Notes under the pieces: generated by a model
What the model saw: the letters and a program-made list of their open reading frames with translations, nothing else
The model's database searches: none
Told to the model about the DNA's origin: nothing
Assembly: GCA_013400115.1 (NCBI GenBank)
Contig: VXBP01007598.1
Span: forward strand, 62,001-126,000
Source: Rhinopomastus cyanomelas
Lineage: Eukaryota; Chordata; Aves; Bucerotiformes; Rhinopomastidae
Length of the DNA stretch: 64,000 nt
Direction: 5' to 3'
Translations under genes and position numbers: made by a program
Shown: positions 23,801 through 35,700 of the stretch, one piece after another
Position numbering within the stretch: the first letter of the stretch is position 1
Layout: each line of letters starts with the position of its first letter

Positions 23801-26800
23801 AGAAAAGACAGACGCACACGGGGAAAGGAAAGATCGTTCGGTAACAGCCACAAGCAAGGAAAGGCAGAAAACTGAAAGGAAACTGAGGACACAACGTGCA
23901 AAACAGAAAGGCAACGTACATGTAACGGGAACTTTTAACAATGCATTAGAAATACAACTAGCCTTGGCAAAGCTCGCTGCTGGGGAAGAACGACAGCAAT
24001 TTCAAGTGGGAGAAGCACGAGCGCTCAAGGAAGTACTCGTGTTCTACAGTTGGAAAGAGGCAGGTTGCAGACTTCCACCACACACCAACGATGCGGCTTT
24101 CCAGGCCGTTAATCACACAGAGAGGAAACGCGTGAGAAGCAGATGTGCACAGACGGAACAAAGGGGGCAGCTTCACCTACAGTTACGGCTCCAGCGAGAC
24201 CAATACCCGAAGGCAGCGCGTCATTTGGGCGCACGGCTTCCTAAAGGATACGGGCAGGACGCAAAAGAGAGACTGAAGTGATGTCAGAATAATCTTATGG
24301 CTGATGAGAACCTCAGAGAGACTCTAGACGTGCCCAGTCTAGTGCGTCAAGAAATCACTGAATGAATTACAGTGGATAAATACTTCTACTCAGAGGAAAT
24401 TCTGGTTACGAACAGGCATTTGGATCTTCTTGTAAAAGGCAGAAAAAGGACTGATTAGAAGCTGATGCCAGATAAGTTCAAATGATAATGAGGTACAGCA
24501 CTGAAACAGGGTGATTAATGATGATAAAACACTACAAAGGGAAGTGATGGATCCTCCGACTCCAGCGGTCTCCAGATCAAAACTCTATCCTGTCAGCGAG
24601 ACGCACATTATTCATTTTGCCCCACACAAGGGACCTGAGCGCGGCCTAAGTTTCAGAGACAGCCAGGTAGCCCGACTTGATGTTGTCTCTTTGCATTCTA
24701 CTCCCAAAAATATGAAGGTAAAAGAGAATTGCACATGCCAACGGCTTCTTCTCTCCACCAACAGTGTGTCACTTCGGTAGCTCTGGGAAGAGCCCGCGGT
24801 CCACTTAAACCTTTAAAGTGGGTCACGAGAGCACCTGGCTTACTTGGAAAGGACTCAGACATTTACAAAAGCCTCTGAGAAAGGGGAAAGGGCCACCATT
24901 TGTCTTACCCTGCGACCAGCTTCATTGTTCTGCAAGTTCATCAGCATGCGAGCCTGCTCTTCTGAACCTCTCACGTAGTTCTTCTCCCTCTCCTTAGCAT
25001 CCACAAACTCCTTGGCAAAACGATATCCGTACTCCACGTTATCCCCGCAGCCACCCCACAGCCAGTCTCGGGGCAAGTCCTTGGGCCGAGCCGTCCGGCT
25101 GCAGCCACAGCTGGAGAGCTCTCCTTCGCGGCAAGCCCGGCTGATGGCGTTCACCACGCCGGCGGCGCTGACAGCGTAGGTGAATGCAGTCTCTCGGCTC
25201 CCTGCGACAGAGACAGCAGAAGCAAATTAACACAAGTCTGATCTCACGTAAGAAACAGAACGCACAGCAAGAAGCAACCAAGCGAGCTCCAAACAGCAGG
25301 GCACGCTACGCTTGGAGAAGACGCACAGAACTGACTGGAACAACGAAATGGGGTGGTCACGCGCTCGGGCGCCACGCAGTTCTGGTGCTCCTAATTCATG
25401 CTGGCGCCCATTCTTGTTTTCATTTCACAATCACAGCTCCAGGCAATCAACTGTCCAGAGATGGCAGGAACCAGGATCAGAGCACCCAAATGGGATTCTG
25501 TGGCACGCATCAGGGAAGAGTCTGAAACTCCTGTGGTCACCTGCAGGAATACTGTCTGGGAAAGCATGTTCTTCATGAATTTGCTCCTCAAGGTTTATGA
25601 TGTTTATTGCACCTGTCTACCCATCTGAGAGCTCTCAAAACTCCAGGCCTTGCCCCCCAGAACATTGCAACACCACAAGCAAGAACTGCTCGGCCTTCTG
25701 CCCCCCCCCTCCAGTATTCCCCTAATTCCAACCTGGAGGAGACTCTCAAGCAGCAGAAGGGTTGGTTACTCACTTGCTGAAAGCACAGCTGCTGCCTTAG
25801 CCACTGAATTTGCCAATAACCATTGGGAACACCTAATCAGACTGGGTCTGCACATTCTGCAAGGAACACTCTGCTCAAGCCAAATATCACTTTGGAATAG
25901 TTTTCCTTTCATTGGGACAAGCCCTTTACGGGCTCCTCAGCTCACCGGCCTTGTTTTCATTTACGTAAAGTCATCTGAGAATCGTTTGGAGACAAACTGA
26001 AGGAAACCCATTTTTACAGTGAAGCATCAAGGCAGAGGCTCGCCCAGCGCCTACAGAACCACAGCGCTGGAGCAAGTGGAACTTTCCCGTGTAGACAATA
26101 ATAAATAAAAAGAGAGTTTCCACTCGCAGGTTTGCTAGGGACGGCCCTGCCTGGGGTATAAGCTCTGGAACAGCTTAGAATCTGAGCCAAGCAGCTGGAC
26201 TGGGTCTCCAGCTAAGTATTCCTGGCAGCGATTCAGCCTTAATGTGACCGGGGCACCAATCTAGCCAGAACAATGCAGGAGGCCAAGCATGCTGCACCAG
26301 CGAGCGCTGCGAGTGCGAGGAGAGGGAGAGGAGGGGGTGAGCAGGAGGAAATGCACAGCTGCACTCTCACCATAAAGGGCTAAGCTGACACCTTCAGAGT
26401 CACCAAACTCTCAGGTCATACAGAGGAGAACTGCCAAAGCTGCACTGGAAGAAGCAATCTCATTGTGAAGAGGTACAAGATAGACTTCAGACAGCAGGTT
26501 CTCCAGGAACAGTTCATTACCAGCCCGCAAGGCTCTCGGTGTCAGCTCCCTCAGTGGGACTGAGCTGATGTGTTTGGTGAGCTCCTGTTCCAATTTGCAT
26601 GTGCTAACAATCTGTAATTAATAGGAGCTTATCGCCAGCTTAGTGGTAATGACCCAAGACAAAGGCAAGGCTGTGAACGGCACACACCTTGCAGAACAAC
26701 GTGTGGGCGGTTTTTGCCCCTAAGTGAGAGTTGTGTTCTAAGTGCTTCTGCTCTGAAGCACAGATACTGCACAGTACAAGGCTGATGAGATTACAGAATG

Positions 26801-29800
26801 GTTTGGATTGGAAGGGACCCTAAAGATCATCTAGTTCCAGCCCTCTGCCATGGGCAGGGACACCTTCCAGTAAGGCAGGAGAGGGCTGTACTGACAGGAG
26901 TAGGCTCCCTACCCCCAACCGCCCGACTCTGAGGAGTGACTCCGAGTTAAGGTACTTCATCGGAGCCACGCTCCACTTTCAGCAACCAAACCCCAGCTGC
27001 TACTGATCTAGTTTGTTCCACACGTTACGGGCATTTTAGGGCACATGGGCACAGGTTTGCCCCTCCAGTCTGTGCCAGTGTGGTGACAGCCCGGCCGGCG
27101 CATCAGTCACCCCACTGCACAGATCACTCCCAGCACCTACAGAGATTAAAATACACACAAGGAGAGGACCTCCCAGTGCTACAGCTTGTGCAACAGTACC
27201 TGCACGACCCTTACAGGCTGGCTGAGGCCCAAGTACATGCCGGAGCTACGCTTTGACTGGCTGTTGTCATCGTCGCCGCACTGTGGCTGCGCATTAGTTG
27301 TCTGGGCTGCCCAGGGATGGTGGTGGGAGAGGCTGAAGCGAGTCACAGTAGGGCTGGATTTTTCCTCACTACCCACAAAGCAGAACAAGCTACAGTGCTC
27401 AACACACTTGGGTTCGGAGCCAGCGACTTGGTTTGGCAGGTGGGATCAGATACGGGCACGAAACCCTGCACTAATGCAAAGCAAATCTGTAGCTGGCAGC
27501 AGTGGATTTACACGTCCTTTCCTCTGCTCTCCTGCCACGCCCTCAGCCTTGGAAAAGCGTTTTGAGTTTTCGATCATCATCTCAAATCGCACTCCAGTCC
27601 CACATCTTGGTGCTGGCACTGCACGGGCTGCTGCTCCCCAGCTTCGTGCAGATGTGAACGGCAGCTGCGGAGCCGCCCAGGGTTAACCCTAACCCCCGTC
27701 TGCTCTCTGCCGCATTTCTCCGGACCGGGATCGCCCCGCGCGGCGGTGCTCGGGCAGGCTGGGGGCAATGCCAGGGGCTGCGCCCCAGGGAGACTCTGCC
27801 CACCAGTGCAGAGCATCACGGAGCTCTGCTGCCCTCCTGTGCCCACCGGCCTCCGGGAGCCTCCGGGCGGCTGCAGCTTTGGGGCACCCTGGGTGAGGAC
27901 ACATGGGGAGCTCTACCCAAAGCAAGGTTTGCTTTTCTGCAGCTGCTCAAGAAGATGGGAAAGAACTGGTCCCGGGGGCGGGTTCCGATGCAAAGATTAT
28001 CATTTATCACTATTTTGATGTAAAAGTTTCCATTTCAACTCATTTTTTAAAAAGCATTTCCCTAACGTTTGCCAATCGCACAGAAAACCTAGGAAGAAAT
28101 ATTTCTTTGTTCTTTTTTATGGCTCCTTTTTCCCCCCTCCTTTTTTGCACTTGAAAAGGCAGCAAAGATAACATCTTTGGCTCAAGAAATGACCGGCCTA
28201 ACCTGCAAAGCCCAGCCTTGCCTTTTGGGTTGCACCGAAGGAGAGACATTCTCTCTGCCCTGAGGGAACTCTGTTGAGACCTTTCTGGGTGCTCTGTCCT
28301 GTCTGTCACAAAAGTAGAAGGAACGTGTCTGCCTACAATGGATAAAGAGGTATAAATACACACACAGTGTCTAAAATCTGTACGGACAGAGCAGGAGGCA
28401 GCTTCAGAAGGGCAGTTTTCATACAGTGCCAGATCATGGAATGGTTTCGGTTGGAAGGGATCGTAAAGATCATCCAGTTCCTACCTCCCTGCCAGATGTC
28501 ATTCCCGCATGATCTACACTGAAATGGCAAGAACAATTCTCACACCACCACAAGCCTGAGTGACAACACAAGACAAGGCGCCCCTAGAAAGCAGCCCGCT
28601 TCAGGCTGTGGATACTCCTGCAAAAGCCTTGCACCACTGGACTGCCTCATCCCTACAAAATGCACCAAGTGAAGGTGTAATGATTAAACCCAGAGCAGCC
28701 AGCTCTGCCGTTCCTGAGCTGCGCCAGGTTCTGCAAGGGGGAAAAGAAACGAATCTTTCAGGTTTCTGAGTGAATGCTCTCCCGAGGCTCTCCCAGGCTT
28801 TGGACTTGGCCGGGGCAGGTTCTCCTCTCCTCTCCCAGTCTAGAGCAGCTCAAGAAATCATGTAATACACATGTCGTACCAGCATCGGTGGGTGGGCAGC
28901 TGAGGGTTGTTGGCACACTATACACCTTCTGGGTCCTTCTTATCTCCTTTCCCCAACATTCTGGCATGCCTCCGCACTCTTGCAGATATCCTGGTCTCCA
29001 GACCTTTCTCGTGCCATTGGCACAGAGTACACAAAAAGGGCTGCAGTCCAGAATTGGAGCTCAGAGCTTGAAAACAGGAGACAGGCACACAGCATGAACC
29101 CAAGGGAGAACGATCAGAGTTCTAGTGGACATGAACTGAGATGGAAAGGCTTTGCTTTCTTCCTCGGTGTGGAAAACAGACTTTCTGAAATGATGAGCAC
29201 TGCCTCACTGCAAAGAAGGAAAAGTAAAAGCACAAGGTGGAGCCAAGGGAAGTTGTTGCACCCCCTTCCACAGCAGATTATCACTGACACAGACAGCAGC
29301 AATGAATCATCATAAACCCTGCAACAGACCCCAGGCCATCTTTGAGGACACCGCTCTTACTTGTCTTCTGTGCTGTCTTGTGCTGGAGTACAAACATTTG
29401 ACCGTGCTCTAACTGTCCAGAGTACCTGTAGAAGCCAGGAGCAAAACCCTTTGCTAGGAGTTTTTGAAACAGTGGGCACCCACAGGCAGTCACCTCAGAG
29501 GCACTACCATCAGCAGATTCCTGCCAGAGAGGGAACAGCACTAGCAAACAAATGCATCCACACACAAACCAAACAGCAGCAGCAGGACAACTGTCTCCAT
29601 CAGGCGCCCTCACCACCTCTTACTCCACCAAAACCACAATCTACTCCCAATCTAAATAGGGTCAGATTCATTCTAGAGAGGAGGAATCTTCCCTCTTCCA
29701 CTATCCACTCTAGGCCCTTCTTTCCATACACCCACACCCTCTGACTCACCCAAAGGACCAACCCAGGGCTGCAAGAAAGTAGTGAAGAAGAGGTTTGCTC

Positions 29801-32202
29801 CAGAAAGGGAGATTCCTATTTCCTTGTGTCCCTGGGGAACCACGAGGATCTCTTTCAGGATCTGAAATGGACCCTGTTCTTTTCATTAAGTTACATGTGG
29901 TGGAAGGGAGAGATGGAGGTATAATGCCTGTCCTTTCCCTTTCCTGAAAGCGTGAGTTTTAACAGCCCGGGGTTGCGTGCAGCCTCATCAGGCCATGTCC
30001 TGTCCTATCAGAACACAACAGGTCAAAGACAGGTATGTCAGAAGCTGAAAGCACGCATCAGGAAACAGCATGCCCCAGGGGAGTACCCCAGAGAAGCAGC
30101 GATTTGTTGGGGCTGAACAAAACGTGAGGAATTAGAAGGGTCTGGTGGGCTACATTAGCAACGCTGAAAAGTGGGGCAACGCATACAAAAAGGGTCCTGA
30201 AATTGTCCAGGGTGGCACGTAAGAATTTCAGGATCAAATGGAAGAGATCACAGGACTGCTACGCCGGTACCCTGTCACCTTGATGCCTCAGGGGTATCAA
30301 AGATGTATCTGGGGCTGTCCTGCCCATGAGAGGCGTTTTGGTTTGTTTTTTGAGAGAGAATCCAAAAAGGTGCAAACAATGCTGGGGGCAGGCAGAGATG
30401 CAGGAGCTATATATCTTTTTCCAACCCTTGCTATATGTTTTCCCTAATTTTACAGCCAAGAAATCGTGTTGGTTCTGGATTCCTCAGTGTAAATTATTTG
30501 CTTTGTGGGTAGGAACCCAAACTGGTGGTTGGAGGGAGCGTGTGTGTTTCGGTGTGAGCGGCTGTTTTAACACCTTTTCTTTATTGTCCTGGCTGTCGGT
30601 CACATCAAACCAAGCCCGGATTTCTCAGTCTCTTGCCATCAGATGACTGCATTTCAAAAGGAGCTGGAACAATGTGGCTGGGTCACACCTCAATTCAAGG
30701 GCAGCAATGGCCTGTCAATGTGCCTCTTACAGCCAGCAGGGCAGGAATTATAAAAACCTCTTCGGGTTTACACAGACAGCGGCAGAACAGCAAGGGGGGA
30801 TATCCCGTGCCAGGAGCGACCATAGTTCCCATGTCGCTGGGCCGCATTCCCTGGCCCAGCCCAAGGGCCCTCCGGATGCTGGGAGGGCTCCCACCTCTAA
30901 ACAATCACAAAAGCCAAAAGTGGCCCCCCTCTGTCCTGATCTCCCCACATCACCCCGAAGACTCCCAACACGGCAGCCCAGGCGCACCGCTGCCACCCGC
31001 TCGGGCACAGGCAGCGCTCCGATAGCACCAGCACACGAGGGAACGGAACAGCTTGGCAAAGGCAGCTCTAGGAGCGGTGCTAACGGAGCTCATGGATCCC
31101 ACGAGTGTCTCTGAAGGAAGGGAAAACGCTGCACAAGGACAGCTGGCCTGGGCCCAGCAGCCCCCTGGACCAGTGCTCCTACCTATTTTCATGACCCGTC
31201 CGAAGACAGAGGTGTTGTCCACCGTGCTGCAGTTCCACCGCCGCTGCCGAAACTGGTACTGGCACTCCTTGATGGCGCTGCGGGCCCCTTCCCCTATGAA
31301 CACCATGTGTTCCTGGTAGAGCTGGCACAGCTTGCGCTGTCCCGGGGAGAGCCCCGGCAGCTGGCTGCACACCGGCTGCGCGCCGATGATGTACATCTCA
31401 GGTCTCTGGATGGGGTTCATGGCCAAAGACCTACGACGAGAAAAACATCCAAGGGGGGAGTGTGGGAGGAGAGGCCCCTCTCAGCCCAGCTCCGCGAGAC
31501 TCCCCGGCACCTTTCCCCGGCACCTTTCCCCGCCAGCCCAGCCCCGCTCTCAGAAGCCCGGGCGCATTTCTCATGTCAGCTGCCTCCTTCTACGGCTCTG
31601 CCAGATGCGAGAGGCTTTTCCAGGGCTCCAGCGGGACAGACAGCTCGTTTGTAACCGGAGTTTAAACACAGCGGACACCCGGGATGGGGAGGGGGCTGAG
31701 GGAACGAAACCTCAGCTCTTTCTCTGCAGGAGCAGCGATGGAGCGCTTTCTCGTGGAGCCAGCGAGCGATGCCTGCGCCAGCGGGGCCGCCCCGCTCGGT
31801 TGGGGAAGGGGCTCCGCGGCGGCTCCTCCTGGCTGCGGGTAGGAAGCCTTCCTCGCCCATCCTCGCCTTAACGCGCTCCACACAGCCCGCGGTCCGGACG
31901 GGACTCGTACGAGCCTGTTTCCAAAACAGTGAGGGGCTGCGTCCCACTTCCCCGCACACCCCGGGGGGGAACCTCGCTCGCTGCTGCTGCCAGAGAATCC
32001 CGAGAGGCAGGAAACCTCCCGCTCCGGCGCCCGCCCCTCGACGGTCCCACTCGGTGCCCGGTGCCAGTCCCGCAGTGGCGGACAAAGGGTCCAGCGCCTC
32101 CCCCCACGCGCCCTCAACTCACCACCAGGAGTTCGCGTCGGCCACGGGCGAGGTGCAGCTGCAGAGGAGCGCGGCGGCCAGGGCCAGCCTCGGCGCGGTC
32201 AT
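17400..32202 (-). CDS. WNT5B: WNT5B, secreted Wnt ligand (whole gene, four coding exons)
   Basis: The CDS is complement join(17400..17858, 24909..25201, 31183..31430, 32123..32202), 1080 bases, 359 residues, the same length as human WNT5B. Residues 1 to about 24 form a hydrophobic signal peptide. The Wnt domain follows with its many cysteines. The palmitoleoylated serine in CKCHGVSGSC is residue 223. N-glycosylation sequons lie at N93, N99, N291 and N305. It is WNT5B rather than WNT5A because of MNLQNNEAGRR (WNT5A has H for Q), the RKGKLELVN segment and the C-terminal DQYVCK. The family is secreted after Porcupine lipidation, binds Frizzled and ROR/RYK receptors and signals mostly without beta-catenin. 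All introns are GT-AG: 692, 5981 and 7050 bp. No break or missing key residue is seen. The neighbour FBXL14 is divergent, matching the human arrangement. Confidence 0.97.
17859..24908 (-). other. WNT5B: WNT5B third intron (7050 bp)
   Basis: It is bounded by GTAAGA at 24908 and TTTCCTGCAG ending at 17859. It contains a CR1 element of about 780 bp in the antisense orientation to the gene (18940-19720) and a stretch at roughly 21.7-23.1 kb that may be an old decayed repeat. No additional coding exon was recognised on either strand. Confidence 0.9.
18940..19720 (+). mobile_element. CR1 LINE, 5'-truncated copy (3' portion)
   Basis: The sequence follows the avian CR1 3' region in order. It has the GATGCCATCCAGAGNGACCTGG start, CAATACAGGCTGGGAGATGA, CTGGTGAGACCCCTCCTGGAGT, CCTGTTGGAGCAGGTCCAGAGG, GCCTGGAGAAG, GGTGGTGAAACACCGGCGC and ATGCCCCATCCCTGGAAACATTC. 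It ends in CTTTAAGAGGTCCCTCCCAAC. A short remnant of the reverse-transcriptase C-terminal frame can be read (19167-19385), but it has stops and indels. It is a dead, 5'-truncated copy lying antisense in WNT5B intron 3. Extents are approximate. Confidence 0.9.
24909..25201 (-). CDS. WNT5B: WNT5B third coding exon
   Basis: The acceptor is CTGTCGCAG, with the exon starting at 25201, and the donor is AGG|GTAAGA, with the exon ending at 24909. It is 293 bases and encodes residues 110-207. The exon holds GSRETAFTYAVSAAGV, the CREGELSSCGC cysteine cluster, DWLWGGCGDN and the diagnostic MNLQNNEAGRR end. Frame is continuous with both neighbours. Confidence 0.97.
26791..26873 (-). repeat. CR1 LINE 3'-end fragment
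   Basis: The words ACAGAATGGTTTGGATTGGAA, GGGACCCTAAAGATCATCTAG and GCCATGGGCAGGGACACC are the reverse complement of the CR1 3' tail region. The element is therefore in minus orientation, sense to WNT5B. Confidence 0.88.
28434..28494 (-). repeat. CR1 LINE 3'-end fragment
   Basis: ATCATGGAATGGTTTCGGTTG followed by GAAGGGATCGTAAAGATCATCC is the reverse complement of the CR1 tail. Only about 60 bases remain. Confidence 0.85.
31183..31430 (-). CDS. WNT5B: WNT5B second coding exon
   Basis: The exon opens after GTCGTAG and closes with ATA G|GTAGGA, 248 bases, residues 27-109 plus one base of G110. It carries the WNT5-type start of the mature domain (LAMNPIQRPEM), the conserved GAQPVCSQLPGLSPGQRKLC segment and the RRWNCST motif common to Wnts. 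The sequons at N93 and N99 match sites known in mammalian WNT5B. Confidence 0.97.
31431..32122 (-). other. WNT5B: WNT5B first coding intron (692 bp)
   Basis: It runs from GTGAGT at 32122 to GTCGTAG ending at 31431. It is GC-rich at its left-hand side in transcript order because it shares the promoter CpG island. It contains long chance open frames on both strands that do not represent genes. Confidence 0.9.
32123..32202 (-). CDS. WNT5B: WNT5B first coding exon (signal peptide)
   Basis: ATG at 32202-32200 opens a frame coding MTAPRLALAAALLCSC and continuing to ADANSW, a typical hydrophobic signal peptide followed by the NSWW motif shared by WNT5 proteins. The exon ends at 32123 with TG|GTGAGT, and the split TG+G codon restores tryptophan 27. 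The context before the ATG is CCCACC, a good initiation context. A plausible splice acceptor (CTTCTTCCCGCAG|GGCGCC) ends at 32278, so the full exon may be 32277-32123 and be preceded by a non-coding exon. Confidence 0.93.
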
Positions 32203-32277
32203 GGTGGGCTGCGGAGGTCGGCGGCAGCGACGGCGCTGGGGCGGCCCCCGCGGAGGCGGCCGCCGGCACGGGGCGCC

Positions 32278-32297
32278 CTGCGGGAAGAAGCGCTGAG
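32278..32297 (-). other. WNT5B: Candidate splice acceptor upstream of the WNT5B start codon
   Basis: On the minus strand a pyrimidine-rich stretch CTCAGCGCTTCTTCCCGCAG ends at 32278 and is followed by GGCGCC, 75 bases before the ATG. The match to a 3' splice site is good and suits the family habit of a non-coding first exon. Its use cannot be proven without a transcript. Confidence 0.45.
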
Positions 32298-32799
32298 GAG
32301 AAGCCCTGCAGCGGGGCCTGCGGTGCGTCGGGGGCGCGGCCAGCACGAACCGGCCGCTTGCGCCCTCCCTCTCTCCCACCCACCCTCCGCCCCGCTGCCA
32401 CCGACGGAGCCTCCCTGTCCCGTCCGGGAGGAGCGAGGAGACGCGTGGGGGACTGCCCTCGCTCTTCGGGGCTTCGGGAGCGGCCCCCGAACCCCTTCCT
32501 CCCGGTTTGTCCGCTTTGATGCCTCCCCCGAGTGGCCGCCGGTGCCCCGGAGGGCCGCGTCCGACCCGGCGGACGCAGGTGTGCGGGAGCCGGCGGGGAC
32601 ATCGGAGCGCCGCGCGTGGCACCGCCACCTTTGTAATGCGGGACCGGCTCGGAAATGAGCGGCCCCCTCCCCAGAACGGCCTCCAGGAGGGCCCCACGCC
32701 GCGGCCCCGGGAGGGGGTCCACGAGGCTGGGCTGGAGCTGCCGCAGAGAGCAGACAGCGCTGGGACCAGCGCCCAACCGCTTCATGGGCAGGGGAGGGA

Positions 32800-35700
32800 A
32801 GCAGGAGAAGAGCTGCAAAGGCTCCTTCTAGCCAAACGCCCCTCTCTCTTCCCTGCTCGACCTACTGGGAACCTCAAAGGTGGAGGTAATCGGGCAGCAC
32901 CCTTTCCCCTGCAGGGATCCATGTGGGTACTGGAATTCCTCGCACCTGGCTACACCACGGATACAGCTGCTGCTACCTGCATCTTGGCCTTCCACCGTCC
33001 AGTCCTAGCCTGCACCACACGGTGCCCATCATCTCCACCACGGACAAATGTCCCCCTGCTCCTCTCCTCAACAGACTCCCCAGTCTTGCCCCTGAAGTGG
33101 CCCCCCAAATGTAGGCTGGATTTGTGAGGGTTCCCCCCCAGGAAAATGTGATCCAGGACCTACCAGCACCCAGCCTTTCGCTCTGCCTCATGAGCAGCAC
33201 CCAAGACATAAATCACCACGCTTGGCGGTGCAGAATGCTGAAGTGTATTTTTTATCAAATTCCTTGTGCCGCCACGCTGGACTTGCTATGTTTGTTTGTG
33301 TGATGCTCTGCTTCCTCCCCAGTCCAGATGTGCTGTACCTGCAGCTGGTGGCCCATCTCACCTGGCAGGCAGATGTGGGGCTGCAAGTGCCAGAATGAGC
33401 CTCAGGACAAAAAAGCCTTGTGTGACCGAGAACCTTGGTGGGAAGGGAGTTTTACTGCCTGGGCACAGCGGGATCCACGTCTGGATAAAGCAGGGTGACT
33501 TTACTCACATCTTCGATATCCTCCCTCTCCCTCCTCCCAGAGCCCTGAGCACAACGGAGGGATGGTGAAGGGTGTGAGCAGCCACGCATGCATGTTTGGG
33601 GTCTGTTTCTGTAGGGAATGGACACAAAGGCAAGTTTATCTCCATGAGTCTGGGGAGGAAGGAAGTTGTGTAAGGATGAATGGCTTCTCAGTGACAAACA
33701 GTGACTCTGCACAGACACGGTGTGATGTCACCTAAGGAATTTCCAAGCCAGCCTGAGATACAAAGAAAACTGTCTCGCTGGCAGAGATGACAGCATCCCA
33801 CCTTTCCATCTCACCATAGCCAGAAGGAAGAACTAGGACCGAGAGGGAAAAACCCAAACTTCTCTGTCTCACGCACGCACACGAGGCATGTGCCATGTAA
33901 ACAGATGACATGTGGGAGAGTTGTAGCTGCAAGCTCCACCCTCACCAAGTCTCCTTGCGGACCATGAGTAAAGAGTAAACCGTGACCAGCTGCCCCATGC
34001 CTCTCAGCCAGGACTGTGAGACAGCACCAGCCAGTGAGGCACTTCCATAAACACAGGTGATGTCAATGTCCACGTCAGTGTGAGCTCCTCTGAGCACATA
34101 CGTGCGACTGCGACGCTCCATGGGCCAACAAGGATGTGCCACCATGTGGCACTAGTGGGGTGACGATCCAGCTCTGGCACTGTGGCATGGCGGAAACAAA
34201 AGTCTTTCCAGTTGGGAAAGTCTGGGAGATGCACATGTGAAACTTGGTTCAGAAACATACAGCATTAATTATCTAATTTTAAGTCTTAGTATGCGAAGGC
34301 AGCCGATGATTAACACCAGTAGATTGTTGCTGACTGCCAACAAGCACAAGCAACACAATGATCTTATTTCGAAATGTGAGGCATAAAAACTGCTATATGG
34401 GATAAGATTGTTTATCCAGCCAACCTAATATCCTGTCAAAGGCAGCAGAGATGATGCTTCAGTGGGAAAGGTCTAAAACTCTGAACTCCACTTAAATTCT
34501 GCTTCTGGCAAGAGCCACTGCCACTGAGTTAACATGTGAATTATGGAAGCCAGTCCTTTTTAAGGGGCTGGAAATAATTTCTTCACTGGCTGTGTTTATG
34601 ACTTCAGATAAAGTGGTAATAGCAGGTGAGGTGTTGTTGGAGGAATTTAGCTTCAGCCAGCAACTTCCAGACCAAAAAGTGCAGGGCATTTGGCTGGTGG
34701 TCCAAAGAACACTGTCCCTCTTCCTCGCGCTTGTTTCTACTTGCCATCCAAATCTCGAAAGCAAGCTTTCCGTTTTGTAAACAAGAAGCCCATCTGCACG
34801 ACTGGTTCAAAAAGCTTTGTCGAGGCTGTTTGCCAAAGCAGGGCTGGGCAAAAGAAGCCTGAAATTTTACAAGGATGAGAGGTGGGATGAAATGGGGGGC
34901 TGCTGGTGGGCTGGGCTGAACTGGGTCAGCGAAATGTCAGTTAAGAGAGAGGAGTAAGGAGCAGCCGGTGGATAGTTGTGGGTGAACGTCTGGGATGCTG
35001 GCAGGGTCATCAGAACTTTGGGCCTTCAGGGGAAGTACTTCAGAAGTGAGCAGGGTTTTGGGAGGTCTCCATACAGGTGACATGAGGCGAGTCACTAGTG
35101 CTAACAGGTATTGGGAAGAGCCTGGAGAAAGCTGGTCTCACCTGCCTTCCTGCTCCCTTGTTAACTCCTGTTTCAGATCCCGGAGAGCCTGACCTCACCA
35201 CAGGCAGATAACCACTCCTGTCTACCTCCGCTACCCACTGTGATCACAAACCAACCTTCCCCTGCAGCAGTCTACTCACACCAGCCCACGCCGCCTTCCA
35301 CAGAGGCAGAAGAAAGGCAGTAAAGGAACTCCAAAACTAGGAGCTGTTCTTGCATCTCCTGAAAAAGCCCCATCCCACCCCTTCCTGTGGGCCTGGCTCA
35401 GCAGCAGTATGGAACCTGTATTGAACTGCAGCTGGAGCACTGCAGGTCTGTTTGCACCCAGCTCATTGATGATCACCTGAGTCAAATAAGGAGCCATCAC
35501 CTGAGAATGAGAATTAAAGGTCTAATCCTCTCTTCTTAGGGAGAAGAGCAGCAGCAACACGCCTGCATCTTCATAAATTCTTGGCATTATGCTGCATTCA
35601 ACGGTCTGCTGCCCAAGGCAACTGTCTGCTGTGTTGCCTGGCTGCCTAAAATTAGCACCTGTATTTGCTTCTGTTTGATTTTCAGAGGTGACAGCTGTGC

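Larger units (their letters stand above)
25202..31182 (-). other. WNT5B: WNT5B second intron (5981 bp)
   Basis: It is bounded by GTAGGA at 31182 and GTCGCAG ending at 25202. It holds two short CR1 pieces (26791-26873 and 28434-28494) and a GC-rich cluster at about 27640-27900. No other exon was recognised. The G of the donor-side codon (ATA G) joins the GG that starts the next exon to make glycine 110. Confidence 0.9.
31700..32760 (-). promoter_or_regulatory. WNT5B: CpG island at the WNT5B 5' end
   Basis: A block of about 1 kb, dense in CpG and GC-rich, surrounds the WNT5B initiation codon and extends upstream of it, whereas the flanks beyond 33 kb are ordinary. No TATA box is evident. The transcription start is not determinable. 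A good acceptor directly upstream of the coding exon suggests a further non-coding exon inside or beyond the island. Confidence 0.75.

Noticed and set aside
27680..27696. Telomere-like GGGTTAACCCTAACCCC
   Set aside because: Only about one and a half repeat units, too short for an interstitial telomere, and readily due to chance.
31576..33127. Several long open frames on both strands (up to 234 residues) around the WNT5B start
   Set aside because: They occur in a CpG island where stop codons are rare, overlap each other in different frames, and have low-complexity proline/arginine/glycine composition without any known domain.
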